Positions 1-9,151 of a stretch of 52,427 nucleotides of DNA are shown here, piece by piece. This DNA is from Thermoanaerobaculia bacterium (GTDB taxonomy: Bacteria; Acidobacteriota; Thermoanaerobaculia; Multivoradales; J023). Made by a program: the position numbers and the translations under genes. Below the pieces are notes generated by a model. That model saw only the letters and a list, made by a program, of their open reading frames with translations. It ran no database searches and was not told the origin of the DNA. The DNA lies in the NCBI GenBank assembly GCA_028066595.1, contig JALCBJ010000024.1, forward strand, positions 31,032-83,458, given 5' to 3'. How positions within the stretch are numbered: position 1 is the first letter of the stretch; each line of letters begins with the position of its first letter.

Positions 1-2
1 CC

Positions 3-2324
3 GAGCCGACCTACCTGTTGCGTGATCGACACGGGTCGTTCCTCGGAGAGGCCTCGGCCGACCCGGAACGCGGATTCGGGTTCTGGGAGCTAGAGCGAAT
101 CCCACCGCGGGTTGCCGCCGCCACCGTCGCCGTGGAGGATCGGCGGTTCGGCTCCCACCCCGGCGTCGACCCCGTGGCCATCGTTCGTGCCGCAGCCCAA
201 AATCTGTCGAGCGGCGAACGCATCTCTGGCGCATCGACCCTGGCGATGCAGGTGGCGCGGCTGCAGAATCCGGGCCCGCGCACCTATCCTCGTAAAGCGC
301 TCGAGGCTGTGACGGCCCTGTTCCTGACGGCTCGCCACGGACGAGAAGAGATCTTGCGTCATTACCTGAGGCTCGTGCCCTATGGACATCAGATCCATGG
401 GATCGGCTACGCGGCCCGTCGCTACCTCGACAAGCCTGTGGATGATCTGTCCTGGGCGGAGGTGGCGTTTCTGGCTGCGATTCCCCAGGCACCCTCCCGC
501 ATGAGCCCGTTCGATTCCAGAGGGCGGGCGCGGGCCGTTCGCCGTGGTCTTCTCATCCTCGATCTCTTGCGCGAAGATGGGACGTTGTCCGACGAGCAAT
601 GGCAGCTCGCCGTCGGACAGATCCATCGCCTGCGCGTTCCACCGCGTGCGCGGCGTCCGGAGGAGGCACTCCATGCCGTGTTACGGCTCGAGCGAGAGCT
701 GATCTCGGGCCGCCTGGAGACGCCCGGCACCATCGTCGAGACGACGCTAGATCTCGAGTTGCAGCGTGACGTCCAGTGGCAGGTGGCACGCCAGCTCACG
801 CACTGGCGTCGCAAGGGTGCCGGCAATGCGGCACTGTTGGTGCTCGAACGTGTGGAGGATGGATGGTGGGTCCGCGCCGCTGCCGGCTCGGCGGGTTGGG
901 GTGACGGTGACCACGCAGGATCCATCGACTACCTCAGGGTGCCGCGGTCCTCGGGCTCGACTCTCAAGCCCTTCTTTTTCGCTCGTGCGCTCGATCGTGG
1001 TTTGCTCGATCCAGTCACTGTGATGGACGATTTGCGTCGCGGTGCGGGAGGTATCGTCAACAGCGACGGACGATTCCTCGGCCCGATGTTGCCGCGATTC
1101 GCGCTCGGCAATTCACGGAACGTTCCTGCGGCCGATCTCCTCGACCGGTTGGGTCTGGCGTCGGGCTGGTCGCTGCTCGCCGAGTTAGGCCTCCACGACG
1201 GCGTTCAGCCGCCCGACCGATACGGTCTGGGCTTGACCCTCGGCTCTCTGGCCGTGACGCTGGAAGATCTGGCGTCGGCGTACACGGTTCTGGCGGGCGA
1301 TGGCCGCCTTCACGAGCCACGTTGGGTCGGCGGGGTCGCGCCGGATCGCCCGCGCAGAGTCGTGTCGGAAGAGGCAGCGAGACAGGTGGCACTCTTTCTG
1401 TCCGACCCTCAGGCCAGGCTACCGAGCTTTCCGCGGATGGGGCATCTGGAGTATCCCTATCCCGTGGCGGCGAAGACCGGCACGTCGTCGCGCCGCCGCG
1501 ATGCGTGGACTGTCGCGTGGTCGACTCGCTATCTCGTCGCTGCCTGGGTAGGTCACCCGGATCACCGGCCGATGCAAGATCTCACGGGCTATTCCTCCGC
1601 GGCGCTCTTGGTACGCAGAGTCATGGACCGGCTGCATCCGGATCTGGAACGTGGACTCGACGACACGGGGTTCCCGCCACCGCGAGGCTTCCAGCCGGTC
1701 AAGGTCTGTGCTGTGAGTGGCCACATTGCGGGTCCTGCCTGCGATCGGGTCACGGTGGAATGGTTGCGCCCCGAGCAGGCTGCGGCACAGAGAACTTGCG
1801 GAGTTCACCGACACGTCGCGGTCGATCGGGATTCGGGCCTACTGGCCGACCATCGAACCCCCCGAGACCTCATCGAGATCCGCGCCGTCACCGACCTACC
1901 GCCGCGCTACCTGGCCTGGGCGGTCGATGCAGGTCTGCCATTACCACCCCCTGCGGCTGGGACCGTCGGCTCCTCGGACCCGCTGACCATGGCACTGGCG
2001 GCGTCGGCTTTTTCTGCGACACCGCCCGAGCCGCCCCAGGTCTACATCGCCTCCCCGAGCCCCGGACTCCACCTTCTGATCGATCCCGAAGCGCCAGCGA
2101 GCCTGTCGACCCTCGAGCTGCGGGCCGACGTCGAACCGGGGCGGGGTGCAGATTCTCTTGGACGCGACGTCGAGCTCCTCTGGGTGGTCGATGGGGAGCC
2201 TTTCGATCTCGTGACCCATCCGGGAACGGTCCGTTGGCCTCTACAGCCCGGGGATCATTCGTTTCGCGTCGAGATCCCAGCGGTCGGCCTGCGCTCCGCC
2301 ACGGTCGAGGTACGGGTGGAGTAG
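3..2324 (+). CDS. pbpC: Penicillin-binding protein 1C, 5' end cut by the window
   Basis: Bifunctional peptidoglycan glycosyltransferase/transpeptidase of the PBP1C type, acting at the outer face of the inner membrane. The frame is open to the left edge, so the N-terminal membrane anchor is missing. The TTG near position 18 lies inside the conserved region and is not the start. Visible in order: the transglycosylase signature EDRRFGSHPGVD followed by GASTLAMQ, transpeptidase motifs SGSTLKPF (SxxK, near base 960), SRNV (near 1115) and KTGTSS (near 1475), then a C-terminal BiPBP_C-type beta domain ending in ATVEVRVE. The C-terminal domain separates PBP1C from PBP1A. The downstream membrane-protein gene overlaps by one base, suggesting co-translation. 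In many bacteria pbpC follows an alpha-2-macroglobulin gene, which could lie to the left. Confidence 0.93.
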   Translation, partial: EPTYLLRDRHGSFLGEASADPERGFGFWELERIPPRVAAATVAVEDRRFGSHPGVDPVAIVRAAAQNLSSGERISGASTLAMQVARLQNPGPRTYPRKALEAVTALFLTARHGREEILRHYLRLVPYGHQIHGIGYAARRYLDKPVDDLSWAEVAFLAAIPQAPSRMSPFDSRGRARAVRRGLLILDLLREDGTLSDEQWQLAVGQIHRLRVPPRARRPEEALHAVLRLERELISGRLETPGTIVETTLDLELQRDVQWQVARQLTHWRRKGAGNAALLVLERVEDGWWVRAAAGSAGWGDGDHAGSIDYLRVPRSSGSTLKPFFFARALDRGLLDPVTVMDDLRRGAGGIVNSDGRFLGPMLPRFALGNSRNVPAADLLDRLGLASGWSLLAELGLHDGVQPPDRYGLGLTLGSLAVTLEDLASAYTVLAGDGRLHEPRWVGGVAPDRPRRVVSEEAARQVALFLSDPQARLPSFPRMGHLEYPYPVAAKTGTSSRRRDAWTVAWSTRYLVAAWVGHPDHRPMQDLTGYSSAALLVRRVMDRLHPDLERGLDDTGFPPPRGFQPVKVCAVSGHIAGPACDRVTVEWLRPEQAAAQRTCGVHRHVAVDRDSGLLADHRTPRDLIEIRAVTDLPPRYLAWAVDAGLPLPPPAAGTVGSSDPLTMALAASAFSATPPEPPQVYIASPSPGLHLLIDPEAPASLSTLELRADVEPGRGADSLGRDVELLWVVDGEPFDLVTHPGTVRWPLQPGDHSFRVEIPAVGLRSATVEVRVE

Positions 2325-2713
2325 TGCTCTATCGACTCTCTGCGGACCTTCTCGTCCTAGTGCATGCCGGCTTCGTTCTGTTCGTTCTCGCGGGTGGTCT
2401 CCTGGTCTTGCGAGATGTCCGTTGGATCTTCCTCCACGTGCCCGCCGCGATCTGGGGATTCCTGGTGGAGGCTCGGGGTTGGTTCTGCCCGCTGACGACC
2501 TGGGAGAACCAGCTCCGTCATGCTGCGGGCGACGCTGGATACCGGGGTGGGTTCGTCGAAAACTACGTCATTCCCTGGCTATATCCAGCCGGCCTGACCC
2601 GCGAGATCCAGATCGTTTTGGCAGGAATCGTCGTACTGGTCAACGTCGGCGTCTATTCCCTGGTGTACCGTCGCTCGAAGAAGGCTTCTCGGCGGCCTCC
2701 GGAGAGAATTTAG
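2324..2713 (+). CDS. DUF2784-type small membrane protein
   Basis: A 129-residue protein with hydrophobic segments near residues 3-25, 30-45 and 100-122 and a basic tail, so an inner-membrane protein. The short conserved stretch WGFLVEARGWFCPLTTWEN is typical of the DUF2784 family, whose function is unknown. The start chosen is the GTG whose first base is the last base of the pbpC stop (TAGTG), which implies translational coupling. A longer open frame extends upstream inside pbpC, but that part has no membrane-protein character and is a shadow of pbpC. Confidence 0.8.
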   Translation: MLYRLSADLLVLVHAGFVLFVLAGGLLVLRDVRWIFLHVPAAIWGFLVEARGWFCPLTTWENQLRHAAGDAGYRGGFVENYVIPWLYPAGLTREIQIVLAGIVVLVNVGVYSLVYRRSKKASRRPPERI

Positions 2714-2922
2714 CGTTTCGTCGCAGCGTTCCCCAGATGCGAAATCGAGCTCGCCGTTGAGCGAGTGCTCACCGGCTGGAGCGAACAACGGCGTTCCTGA
2801 CCGAGCGATTCGAAGCTACCGAACAGGACCGGGCTCCCAGCTCGTCCTTCCGGTGTCTTCGTGAGTTGGTGAATTGAGGTATTCTGAATTCCCATCATGA
2901 TTCACTATAGGGGAGTTTCGTC

Positions 2923-4524
2923 GTGCTTTCTTCGAATCGCTTCTTTGTCGCTCTCTGTTGCTCCATTGCTCTCGCCGCCTCGTCGACTCCGGCCGCGGCT
3001 CAGCTCGAGACCTTCACATTGCCCTTGCCGAATCCGGGCAGCGGAATCCACCGTCCGGATCTGCAGGCTTCCTTTCCCGAAGTCGATTGGCAGACTCTCG
3101 ACCGGCTGTATATCCCCGCTGGGCACTTCAAGTACATCCGTCTCGGCAATCTACCGATACGCAGCGCCGACAACCCGCTGGTGATCTCCAATATCGGGGG
3201 ACAGGTACGGGTTGGTGGTCTCGGCCACTACTACACTTTCATCATCGGCGGTGGAGCCAACTGGAAGCTCACCGGGAAGTACGATGGTGACGCCGCGACC
3301 GGCGATGCCGCATTTCCCGGCCACGATGCGGGATATGCCCACAGCCAAGACACCTACGGCATCTTGATCGACGATTTCCTCGACACCGAAGGCGCCACCT
3401 GCTTGGTCGTTGGGGGCGAAGCGACCGACTTCGAGATCGAGTACCTGGAAATCCGTGGCTGCAACTTCGCCGGCATGTCGATCAAGACCGACGATGATGG
3501 TGATGCGACCATGGCCAACGTATCGATCCACGACAACTACATCCACGACGTAAAGAGCGAAGGCTTCTATATTGGCAGTACGCAGGGTGAGCCCCAGCAT
3601 ACGTTCACCAATCTGCGGCTATACAACAACCGCGTGATCCGGACGGGAACCGAGATCCTGCAAGTCGGTCAGTTGGGCGACGGTAGCGAGATCTACAACA
3701 ACGTCTTTCTGTTGGGTGCCCTGGAATGGAAGAATCCGTTTCAGAACTTCCAGGACAACGCATCCCAATACGGTGGCCGATTCGGCGACATCTCCGTACA
3801 CCACAACATCTTCATCGGTGGCGCCAGCTCGATGCTGATCTTCTTCGGCCAGGGCCGTACCGGAGATATCCACGACCCGGCCGACACACAGAGCATCGCC
3901 CACAATTACTTCTCTCATGGCCGGAACACCGGCGTCTACGTGCACAGCTCTGCGGACGGCGTCTCGACCTATCGGTTCGAAGGAAATTCCTTCCGTCAGC
4001 TGATCTTTCAGTACAACGAGGTCAACCCGGGCAACCCGAACCACAACGCCGTCTTCCGCGTGTTCAATACCGAGAACCCCATCGAGCTGATCGACAATCG
4101 GTGGGATGGTGGACAGGTCTTCACGGCCGGCTCCCCAAGCGCCCAGATCGTCCAGAGTGGCAACGTCAACGGACCGATTCCACCGGTGGAATTCGTCGAC
4201 TCGGGCTTTCCCGCCGACTTCGACTACCTTCGGGTCGAGCTCTGGACCGATCTCGACTACAACGGCGCGGCCGTGACCTACGAAGTCGACGACTACGTGA
4301 CCCACGAAGGCCAGCTCTACAAGGCCCTCGCGGTGAACGATGGACGGCTGCCTCCGGACTCTCCCGACGTCTGGCAGCTGCAACCGATGCCGGCCGATGA
4401 TGTGCGCTTGGCCGTGAACTCTCCGTTCCAGGGCTACGGCCTGCTCGACAATCCGGGCAACGCTTTCTTCGTCGATGGATTCGAGTCCGGAAACCTGAGC
4501 GCTTGGTCGGCGGTGTTTCCTTGA
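2923..4524 (+). CDS. Secreted right-handed beta-helix protein with a chitin-binding-like module
   Basis: A 533-residue exported protein. It has a signal peptide ending AAAQ near residue 27. A long central region (about 90-430) contains runs such as IEYLEIRGCNFAGMSI, VSIHDNYIHDV and ISVHHNIFIGG, the pattern of a right-handed parallel beta-helix like that of pectate lyases. Residues about 450-487 (YEVDDYVTHEGQLYKAL ... W) look like a CBM5/12 carbohydrate-binding module. The C-terminus carries the short tail VDGFESGNLSAWS. GTG start with AGGGGAG at 2909-2915, spaced 7 bases. The substrate is not evident. A polysaccharide-binding or lyase role is inferred from fold and module; no catalytic residues can be assigned by eye. 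Confidence 0.8.
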   Translation: MLSSNRFFVALCCSIALAASSTPAAAQLETFTLPLPNPGSGIHRPDLQASFPEVDWQTLDRLYIPAGHFKYIRLGNLPIRSADNPLVISNIGGQVRVGGLGHYYTFIIGGGANWKLTGKYDGDAATGDAAFPGHDAGYAHSQDTYGILIDDFLDTEGATCLVVGGEATDFEIEYLEIRGCNFAGMSIKTDDDGDATMANVSIHDNYIHDVKSEGFYIGSTQGEPQHTFTNLRLYNNRVIRTGTEILQVGQLGDGSEIYNNVFLLGALEWKNPFQNFQDNASQYGGRFGDISVHHNIFIGGASSMLIFFGQGRTGDIHDPADTQSIAHNYFSHGRNTGVYVHSSADGVSTYRFEGNSFRQLIFQYNEVNPGNPNHNAVFRVFNTENPIELIDNRWDGGQVFTAGSPSAQIVQSGNVNGPIPPVEFVDSGFPADFDYLRVELWTDLDYNGAAVTYEVDDYVTHEGQLYKALAVNDGRLPPDSPDVWQLQPMPADDVRLAVNSPFQGYGLLDNPGNAFFVDGFESGNLSAWSAVFP

Positions 4525-4693
4525 TCTCGGCGCTCCGCGTTCCGACTGCGACCCCGGACGGCCGATCCACTGTCAGATCGCGACGCTCCTCGGAGGTGAC
4601 TCTCACGAGATCGTCGTCGCTATACCCAGAGAACGACGACAGACCACAGAGATCCTTCTCTCGACCTGCCCTTGCTTAGCCAAGGAGGAGTGT

Positions 4694-6124
4694 TTGCTTC
4701 CACCACTCGATTCTTGCCCCGCCGACCTCAAGTCCTTGCTGTCGCCCCCCATCGACTTGAACCAGATTCATAGCGTTCTCTGGCACGGCGACCTGGAGAT
4801 TCTGCGTTGGTATCTCGAGGTTGGTGCCGAGCTCGACGTCAAGCATAGTGGAGAGACGGGGCTGGTTTACGCGATCAGAGACAGCAGAAAACAAGGTCTG
4901 CGCCAACACGCGATGCTGCTGATCGAGCACGGTGCCGACGTGAACATCAAGAACAGCGATGGGGAAACGCCCCTCTTGTGGGCAGCCTACAACGGCGATG
5001 TCGAGCTGGTCGAACTGTTGTTGTCCAAGAACGCCAGGCTGCAGCGGGCAGGCCACGGGTTCGACCGGAAGAGTCCACTACACATGGCGTGTGAGTATCA
5101 ACACCCGGAGGTGGTCCGCCTCCTGCTGGCGGCCGGCGCCAAGGTCGATGAGACCTGCTCGGGGGGGCGGACGCCGTTGATCCTCGCGGCCGCGGGTACG
5201 CCTTTCATCCATCACTCGCACGAGCTGTTGGCACTGCTGATCGAGTCCGGCGCGGACGTCAACGCCCGTGACAAGGGGGGGCGCACTGCCCTCTACTGGT
5301 GCGCTCTCAAGTCACTGCGCGACTCGGTCGAGCTGCTCTTGCATCGAGGAGCGAACCCTAACCCGCGTCTCGATGGGGAGTCGCCCTTGGGTGAGACACC
5401 ATTGGACGTCGCCAAAACCGAGGAGGTGGTGGCCCTCCTGAAGGCTGCGGGCGCACCGACCCGCGAGCTGTCGGATCCGTTTTCGTTTCACGAGGCCATC
5501 CGCAAAGGTGACCTGGACGCGTTCCGCGCCGCCCTCGAGGCGGGAGCCGACCCAAACTGTCGGTACGACCAGGAGCCCGCTCTGCTGCGCGCGGTTCTCA
5601 ACTCGCAGAAGGAGATGGTCAGGGTTCTGATCGAAAGGGGCTGCAAGCTCAACGTACGCGGTGCTCGCCGCGAGAGCGCCCTGCACCAGGTGACCGGCCG
5701 AGGTAAGTCATCCAACCTCGATATCGGCCAGATGTTGCTGGAGGCAGGTGCCAAGGCCGACCTGAAGGACCGAGCCGGGCGCACTCCTTTGGAGCTCAGG
5801 ACGGAGGCGAGCGATCTGAAGGCGATGACTCTTCTATTGGAGGCTGGTGCCTCTCCGACCCGTCCGTTTCGCATTGCGGTAGAGGGTGGGCGCCTACGGG
5901 CGGCGCGTCTCCTCGTCGAGCGAGGTGCTATGAAACGTCTCGGGGACGAGGACACGGACACGCTGTACGAACTCGCCCGCAAGAACCTGATGAGTGCGCT
6001 GTCGCGTGACAGCAAGGGCGGAGAGATCCGGTACCTAGGACTGATGGAACTCCTGTCCCGCGGGAACGAGAAGCTAGAGGCCAAGTACGCGAAGCTGGTG
6101 GACGTACTGCAGCCCGAGCGCTGA
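4694..6124 (+). CDS. Ankyrin-repeat protein
   Basis: A 476-residue protein made almost entirely of ankyrin repeats. Recurrent patterns are GETPLLWAAYNGDVELVELLL, KSPLHMACEYQHPEVVRLLL, GRTPLILAA and GRTALYWCA, with spacings near 33 residues. There are two blocks, about 35-240 and 265-420, separated by a short linker. No signal peptide or membrane segment is visible, so it is probably cytoplasmic and acts by protein-protein contact; the partner is unknown. TTG start with AAGGAGGAG at 4682-4690, spaced a few bases. Transcribed alone: the preceding gene ends 170 bases upstream and the next gene is convergent. Confidence 0.88.
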   Translation: MLPPLDSCPADLKSLLSPPIDLNQIHSVLWHGDLEILRWYLEVGAELDVKHSGETGLVYAIRDSRKQGLRQHAMLLIEHGADVNIKNSDGETPLLWAAYNGDVELVELLLSKNARLQRAGHGFDRKSPLHMACEYQHPEVVRLLLAAGAKVDETCSGGRTPLILAAAGTPFIHHSHELLALLIESGADVNARDKGGRTALYWCALKSLRDSVELLLHRGANPNPRLDGESPLGETPLDVAKTEEVVALLKAAGAPTRELSDPFSFHEAIRKGDLDAFRAALEAGADPNCRYDQEPALLRAVLNSQKEMVRVLIERGCKLNVRGARRESALHQVTGRGKSSNLDIGQMLLEAGAKADLKDRAGRTPLELRTEASDLKAMTLLLEAGASPTRPFRIAVEGGRLRAARLLVERGAMKRLGDEDTDTLYELARKNLMSALSRDSKGGEIRYLGLMELLSRGNEKLEAKYAKLVDVLQPER

Positions 6125-6139
6125 GCCGCTATCGATCCT

Positions 6140-6664
6140 TCACTTCGAGGCGATCTGGGCCGGCGCCTCGACCCCTGCTTGTGCCGCCGGTGGTGCCGGT
6201 GCCGGCTTGTAGAGCGCCACGAGGCAACCACCGATCGCTGCCAACACGATGCCGACGAGAAACTGCCACGGTACGGCCCGCAGGCCTCCCGCCGGGGGAT
6301 GAAGGCTCATCGAGACGAAGGCGTTGACGATGGGCGCGCCCGCAAAGACGATCGACATGACCGCCGCCGGGATTCCCTTGGCCCCGAACGCCAACAGGAT
6401 GCCGAATGCACCGATGGCTCCTGCGGTGCCGGCTGCCAGGGACCAGGTCCAACCCTGTGTTGGGAAGGCGAACTCGGCGCCCTTGAGTTTGAGCAGAGCC
6501 AGCGGCACCAGAACGGCTACCAGGAAGTAGGCGACGCCGACGAAGAGAAACGCCTTGTACCGTCCGTTGACCGGATCCTTCATACCCATCGAACCCGAGT
6601 GCAACAGGACGCCGTAGAGGCCGAAGAAGAACGCGGTCATCAACGAATAGAGTAGCCAGTTCAT
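6140..6664 (-). CDS. Half-size EamA/DMT-type membrane protein
   Basis: A 174-residue integral membrane protein with about five hydrophobic segments: 2-20, 38-58, 72-92, 98-118 and 135-155. The Gly/Ala-rich helices and the stretch GTAGAIGAFGILLAFGAKG resemble one EamA repeat of the drug/metabolite transporter superfamily. The usual length is about 300 residues with two repeats, so this would be a one-repeat form that may act as a dimer. The C-terminal tail is Pro/Ala-rich. Substrate unknown. ATG start without a strong ribosome-binding site. It converges with the ankyrin gene. Confidence 0.7.
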   Translation of the reverse strand: MNWLLYSLMTAFFFGLYGVLLHSGSMGMKDPVNGRYKAFLFVGVAYFLVAVLVPLALLKLKGAEFAFPTQGWTWSLAAGTAGAIGAFGILLAFGAKGIPAAVMSIVFAGAPIVNAFVSMSLHPPAGGLRAVPWQFLVGIVLAAIGGCLVALYKPAPAPPAAQAGVEAPAQIASK

Positions 6665-6834
6665 GTCTTGATCCGATGGGTAGAGTGAGGGATCTGCCGA
6701 TCCAGAAGGGAACGTCGCGGACAGCTCGTGGGTCGCGCGGCGGGGCCAGTCGATGGAGTGAGTGACGAGCCGGACGTTGGTCGAGAATACGACCTGGAGG
6801 AGCTGGGGTCGTCCGGTGGGCGCAAGGAGCCTGT

Positions 6835-6882
6835 AAAAAAGTCGCGACCCGAGTCCTCTTGCCGACGGGGAACTCGGGTCGC
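6835..6882 (-). terminator. Intrinsic terminator-like hairpin on the minus strand
   Basis: A perfect 11-bp stem is formed by GCGACCCGAGT at 6844-6854 and ACTCGGGTCGC at 6872-6882, with a 17-base loop. On the minus strand it is followed after three bases by TTTTTT (6835-6840 on plus reads aaaaaa). This is a textbook Rho-independent shape for minus-strand transcription, yet no minus-strand gene ends here. Confidence 0.6.
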
Positions 6883-6903
6883 AGCCTGTCGTAGACTCAG
6901 TTT

Positions 6904-7770
6904 ATGCGTTTGGGCACCAGGGCACGCGATTGCCTATACGTCAACTGGGCCGTGCCACGATCGGCCGCCCCAGAGCCACCTCAGCCTCTGCAGTACGAGG
7001 TGCACGAGCACGATGGCGAGGAGATCGTCTTCGCTTCGGCGCTGCTGTTTCGGTTCCAGGGGCTGCATCACCGAGCCCTGCCGTTCTTCCGCATTTCCTA
7101 CCCGCAGCTGATCCTCAGGCTCTATGTGACCGACGCGGACGGAATGCCGGCGGTGCTCTTCGTTCGCGTGGTGGTGCCTTATTGGGTAGTGCCCGTGTCG
7201 AGGCTGTTCGGCCGGCAGCCCGCACTGGGCGGATTCTTTTCCTATCCGGAACCGTCGGACGACGCGACGTCGTTCGTGGATGGACAGGACGGGATGGCGC
7301 GGGCATTCTCCGGCAATGGGGACGGATCCAAGATCGGCACCCTCGGTGCGGACGAGGAATGGGTATGGACCCTCCGTCGCGGCGGACGACTCGAAGTACG
7401 GGGCGAGCTTTCGTCGCCAGCGCTGGGTACAGGACCCGCTCTGGGAGGTTGGAATCGTGTCGTGGACTACGTTCGCCGCCGGCCGGTGGGCTACGTCCAC
7501 TGGGACGGCCGACTTCGGTCGCTCCGCAAATCTCACGGAACGACGGTGCCCGTCTGGCCTCTCACCGTGGAATTGGGGGCCACCGACGTGCTCTGCGCTG
7601 CCTTCCCGCGTGTCGACCCTTCCATATGGGAGAGTCCCCATTCGGCCTGGCTGTGTCCCGAAATCCCGTTTACGTTCGAGATCGGTCGGCCGAAGTTGCT
7701 TTCGGCATTGCCCACCGGACGGCGCGTGGTGACGCCTGTCCCCGACGGCTGCCGGGAGAGCTTGCCCTGA
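6904..7770 (+). CDS. DUF2071-like protein
   Basis: A 288-residue soluble protein. The early YVNWAVP motif, followed by repeated aromatic/Arg beta-strand patterns such as FFRISYPQLILRLYVT and the run of strands to residue 250, resemble the DUF2071 (YqjF-like) fold, related to START/acetoacetate-decarboxylase-like barrels. Function unknown. The family link is from motif impression only. ATG start at the beginning of the conserved part; no clear ribosome-binding site. It stands alone between a divergent upstream gene and the following dehydrogenase gene 213 bases away. Confidence 0.55.
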   Translation: MRLGTRARDCLYVNWAVPRSAAPEPPQPLQYEVHEHDGEEIVFASALLFRFQGLHHRALPFFRISYPQLILRLYVTDADGMPAVLFVRVVVPYWVVPVSRLFGRQPALGGFFSYPEPSDDATSFVDGQDGMARAFSGNGDGSKIGTLGADEEWVWTLRRGGRLEVRGELSSPALGTGPALGGWNRVVDYVRRRPVGYVHWDGRLRSLRKSHGTTVPVWPLTVELGATDVLCAAFPRVDPSIWESPHSAWLCPEIPFTFEIGRPKLLSALPTGRRVVTPVPDGCRESLP

Positions 7771-7983
7771 GACGATCTGTCACCCCCAGCACGGCATGAA
7801 CCTCGTCGTGCGGGCGGATTGCGTGAACCGCCAATCGGGGTCGGGTCGACCGCACGTTGCGGAATCTGGATTCGCACCGGGTGCAACCGGCGCGGCATCG
7901 TGTGGATGCATCTTGGACGGGCGGGGGGCGACATCCCGATACCTCGCCCGATTCGGGATCCGGTGACTGATACGCTCCGCCCC

Positions 7984-9048
7984 ATGTCGGACAACCTCCA
8001 GCGAATCGCCGTGCTGCCCGGCGACGGAGTAGGACGCGATGTGACGACCGAGGCAGTGAAAGTGCTCGAAGCGACGGCCGAGCGATTCGATCTCCAACTG
8101 GAGTTGGTGGAGAAACCTTGGTCTGCTGACCACTACCTCGAAACCGGCGAGACGTTGCCCGTGGATGCTCTCGACGATTTCCGCGACAACTACGCTGCCA
8201 TTTTCATCGGTGCGTTCGGCGATCCTCGCGTACCGGATATGAAGCATGCCGCCGACATCCTTCTCGGCATTCGCTTCGGCCTCGACTTGTTCATCAATTT
8301 CCGACCCATCAAGCTCTATGACGAACGTTTGTGTCCGCTCAAGGGCAAGGGGCCGGAGGAGGTCGACTTCGTCTGCTTTCGAGAGAACACAGAAGGTGCA
8401 TACGTCGGCGTCGGCGGAAACTTCAAGAAGGGTACGCCCGACGAGGTAGCCGTCCAGGAAGAGATGCACACGCGCAAAGGTGTAGAACGCATTCTGCGCG
8501 CGGCGTTTGACTGGGCAGTGGCCCACCGCCGCTCCAAGGTCACCATGTCCGACAAGTCGAACGTCATGCGCTACGGTCACGATCTCTGGGTCCGGGCCTT
8601 CGCCGAGGTCGCCGACGACTATCCGGACATCGAGACCGACCATTTCTACGTCGATGCGCTGGCCATGCAGCTGGTCCGGGCGCCGGAGCACTTCGACGTC
8701 ATCGTCACCAACAATATGTTCGGCGACATTCTCACGGATCTCGGGGCGGCGCTTCAGGGCGGCCTGGGCCTGGCTGCATCGGCCAATCTGCGCCCCGGCG
8801 GTGTTTCGATGTTCGAACCGGTTCACGGCTCGGCACCGAAGTACGCGGGTACAGGCCAAGCCAATCCGGTCGCAGCGGTCGTGACCGTTGCGTTGATGCT
8901 GGATCATCTCGGTCATTCGGTGGCGGCACGTGCCGTGGAGACGGCGGTCGCGGAATCGTTGCGGGAGCAGAAATGTACGCCCGACGTCGGCGGCTCCTTG
9001 ACGACGTCGCAGGTCGGGGATCTCCTGGCACGAGCGGTGTCCGCTTAG
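7984..9048 (+). CDS. Isopropylmalate/isocitrate-dehydrogenase-family beta-decarboxylating dehydrogenase
   Basis: A 354-residue NAD(P)-dependent 2-hydroxyacid oxidative decarboxylase. It shows the N-terminal PGDGVGRDV nucleotide/substrate loop, RENTEGAYVGVGG, a Lys/Asp active-site run SDKSNVMRYG, the metal-binding NMFGDILTDLGAALQGGLG, and the C-terminal EPVHGSAPKYAG. Length fits the family (about 350). RENTEGAY and the GTPDEVAVQEE region look closer to the 3-isopropylmalate/tartrate/homoisocitrate branch than to classic LeuB (which has a RELTGG-type motif). It is followed by an isopropylmalate-synthase-like gene, so a leucine or 2-oxoacid chain-elongation pathway is likely. The exact substrate cannot be set from sequence. 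Confidence 0.85.
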   Translation: MSDNLQRIAVLPGDGVGRDVTTEAVKVLEATAERFDLQLELVEKPWSADHYLETGETLPVDALDDFRDNYAAIFIGAFGDPRVPDMKHAADILLGIRFGLDLFINFRPIKLYDERLCPLKGKGPEEVDFVCFRENTEGAYVGVGGNFKKGTPDEVAVQEEMHTRKGVERILRAAFDWAVAHRRSKVTMSDKSNVMRYGHDLWVRAFAEVADDYPDIETDHFYVDALAMQLVRAPEHFDVIVTNNMFGDILTDLGAALQGGLGLAASANLRPGGVSMFEPVHGSAPKYAGTGQANPVAAVVTVALMLDHLGHSVAARAVETAVAESLREQKCTPDVGGSLTTSQVGDLLARAVSA

Positions 9049-9151
9049 GCTTCGACAGAGAAAGCGACTCGCGGCTCGGGGCTAGTGAGCCCGTTCGGCC
9101 GCCGTATACTGAAACGAGCCGCTTGTGCGGTCGCCACGATTGGAGATATCT

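Noticed and set aside
1322..2323. Long upstream extension of the DUF2784 frame
   Set aside because: It lies entirely within pbpC in another frame, with Arg/Gly/Pro-rich nonsense composition; the true start is at 2324.
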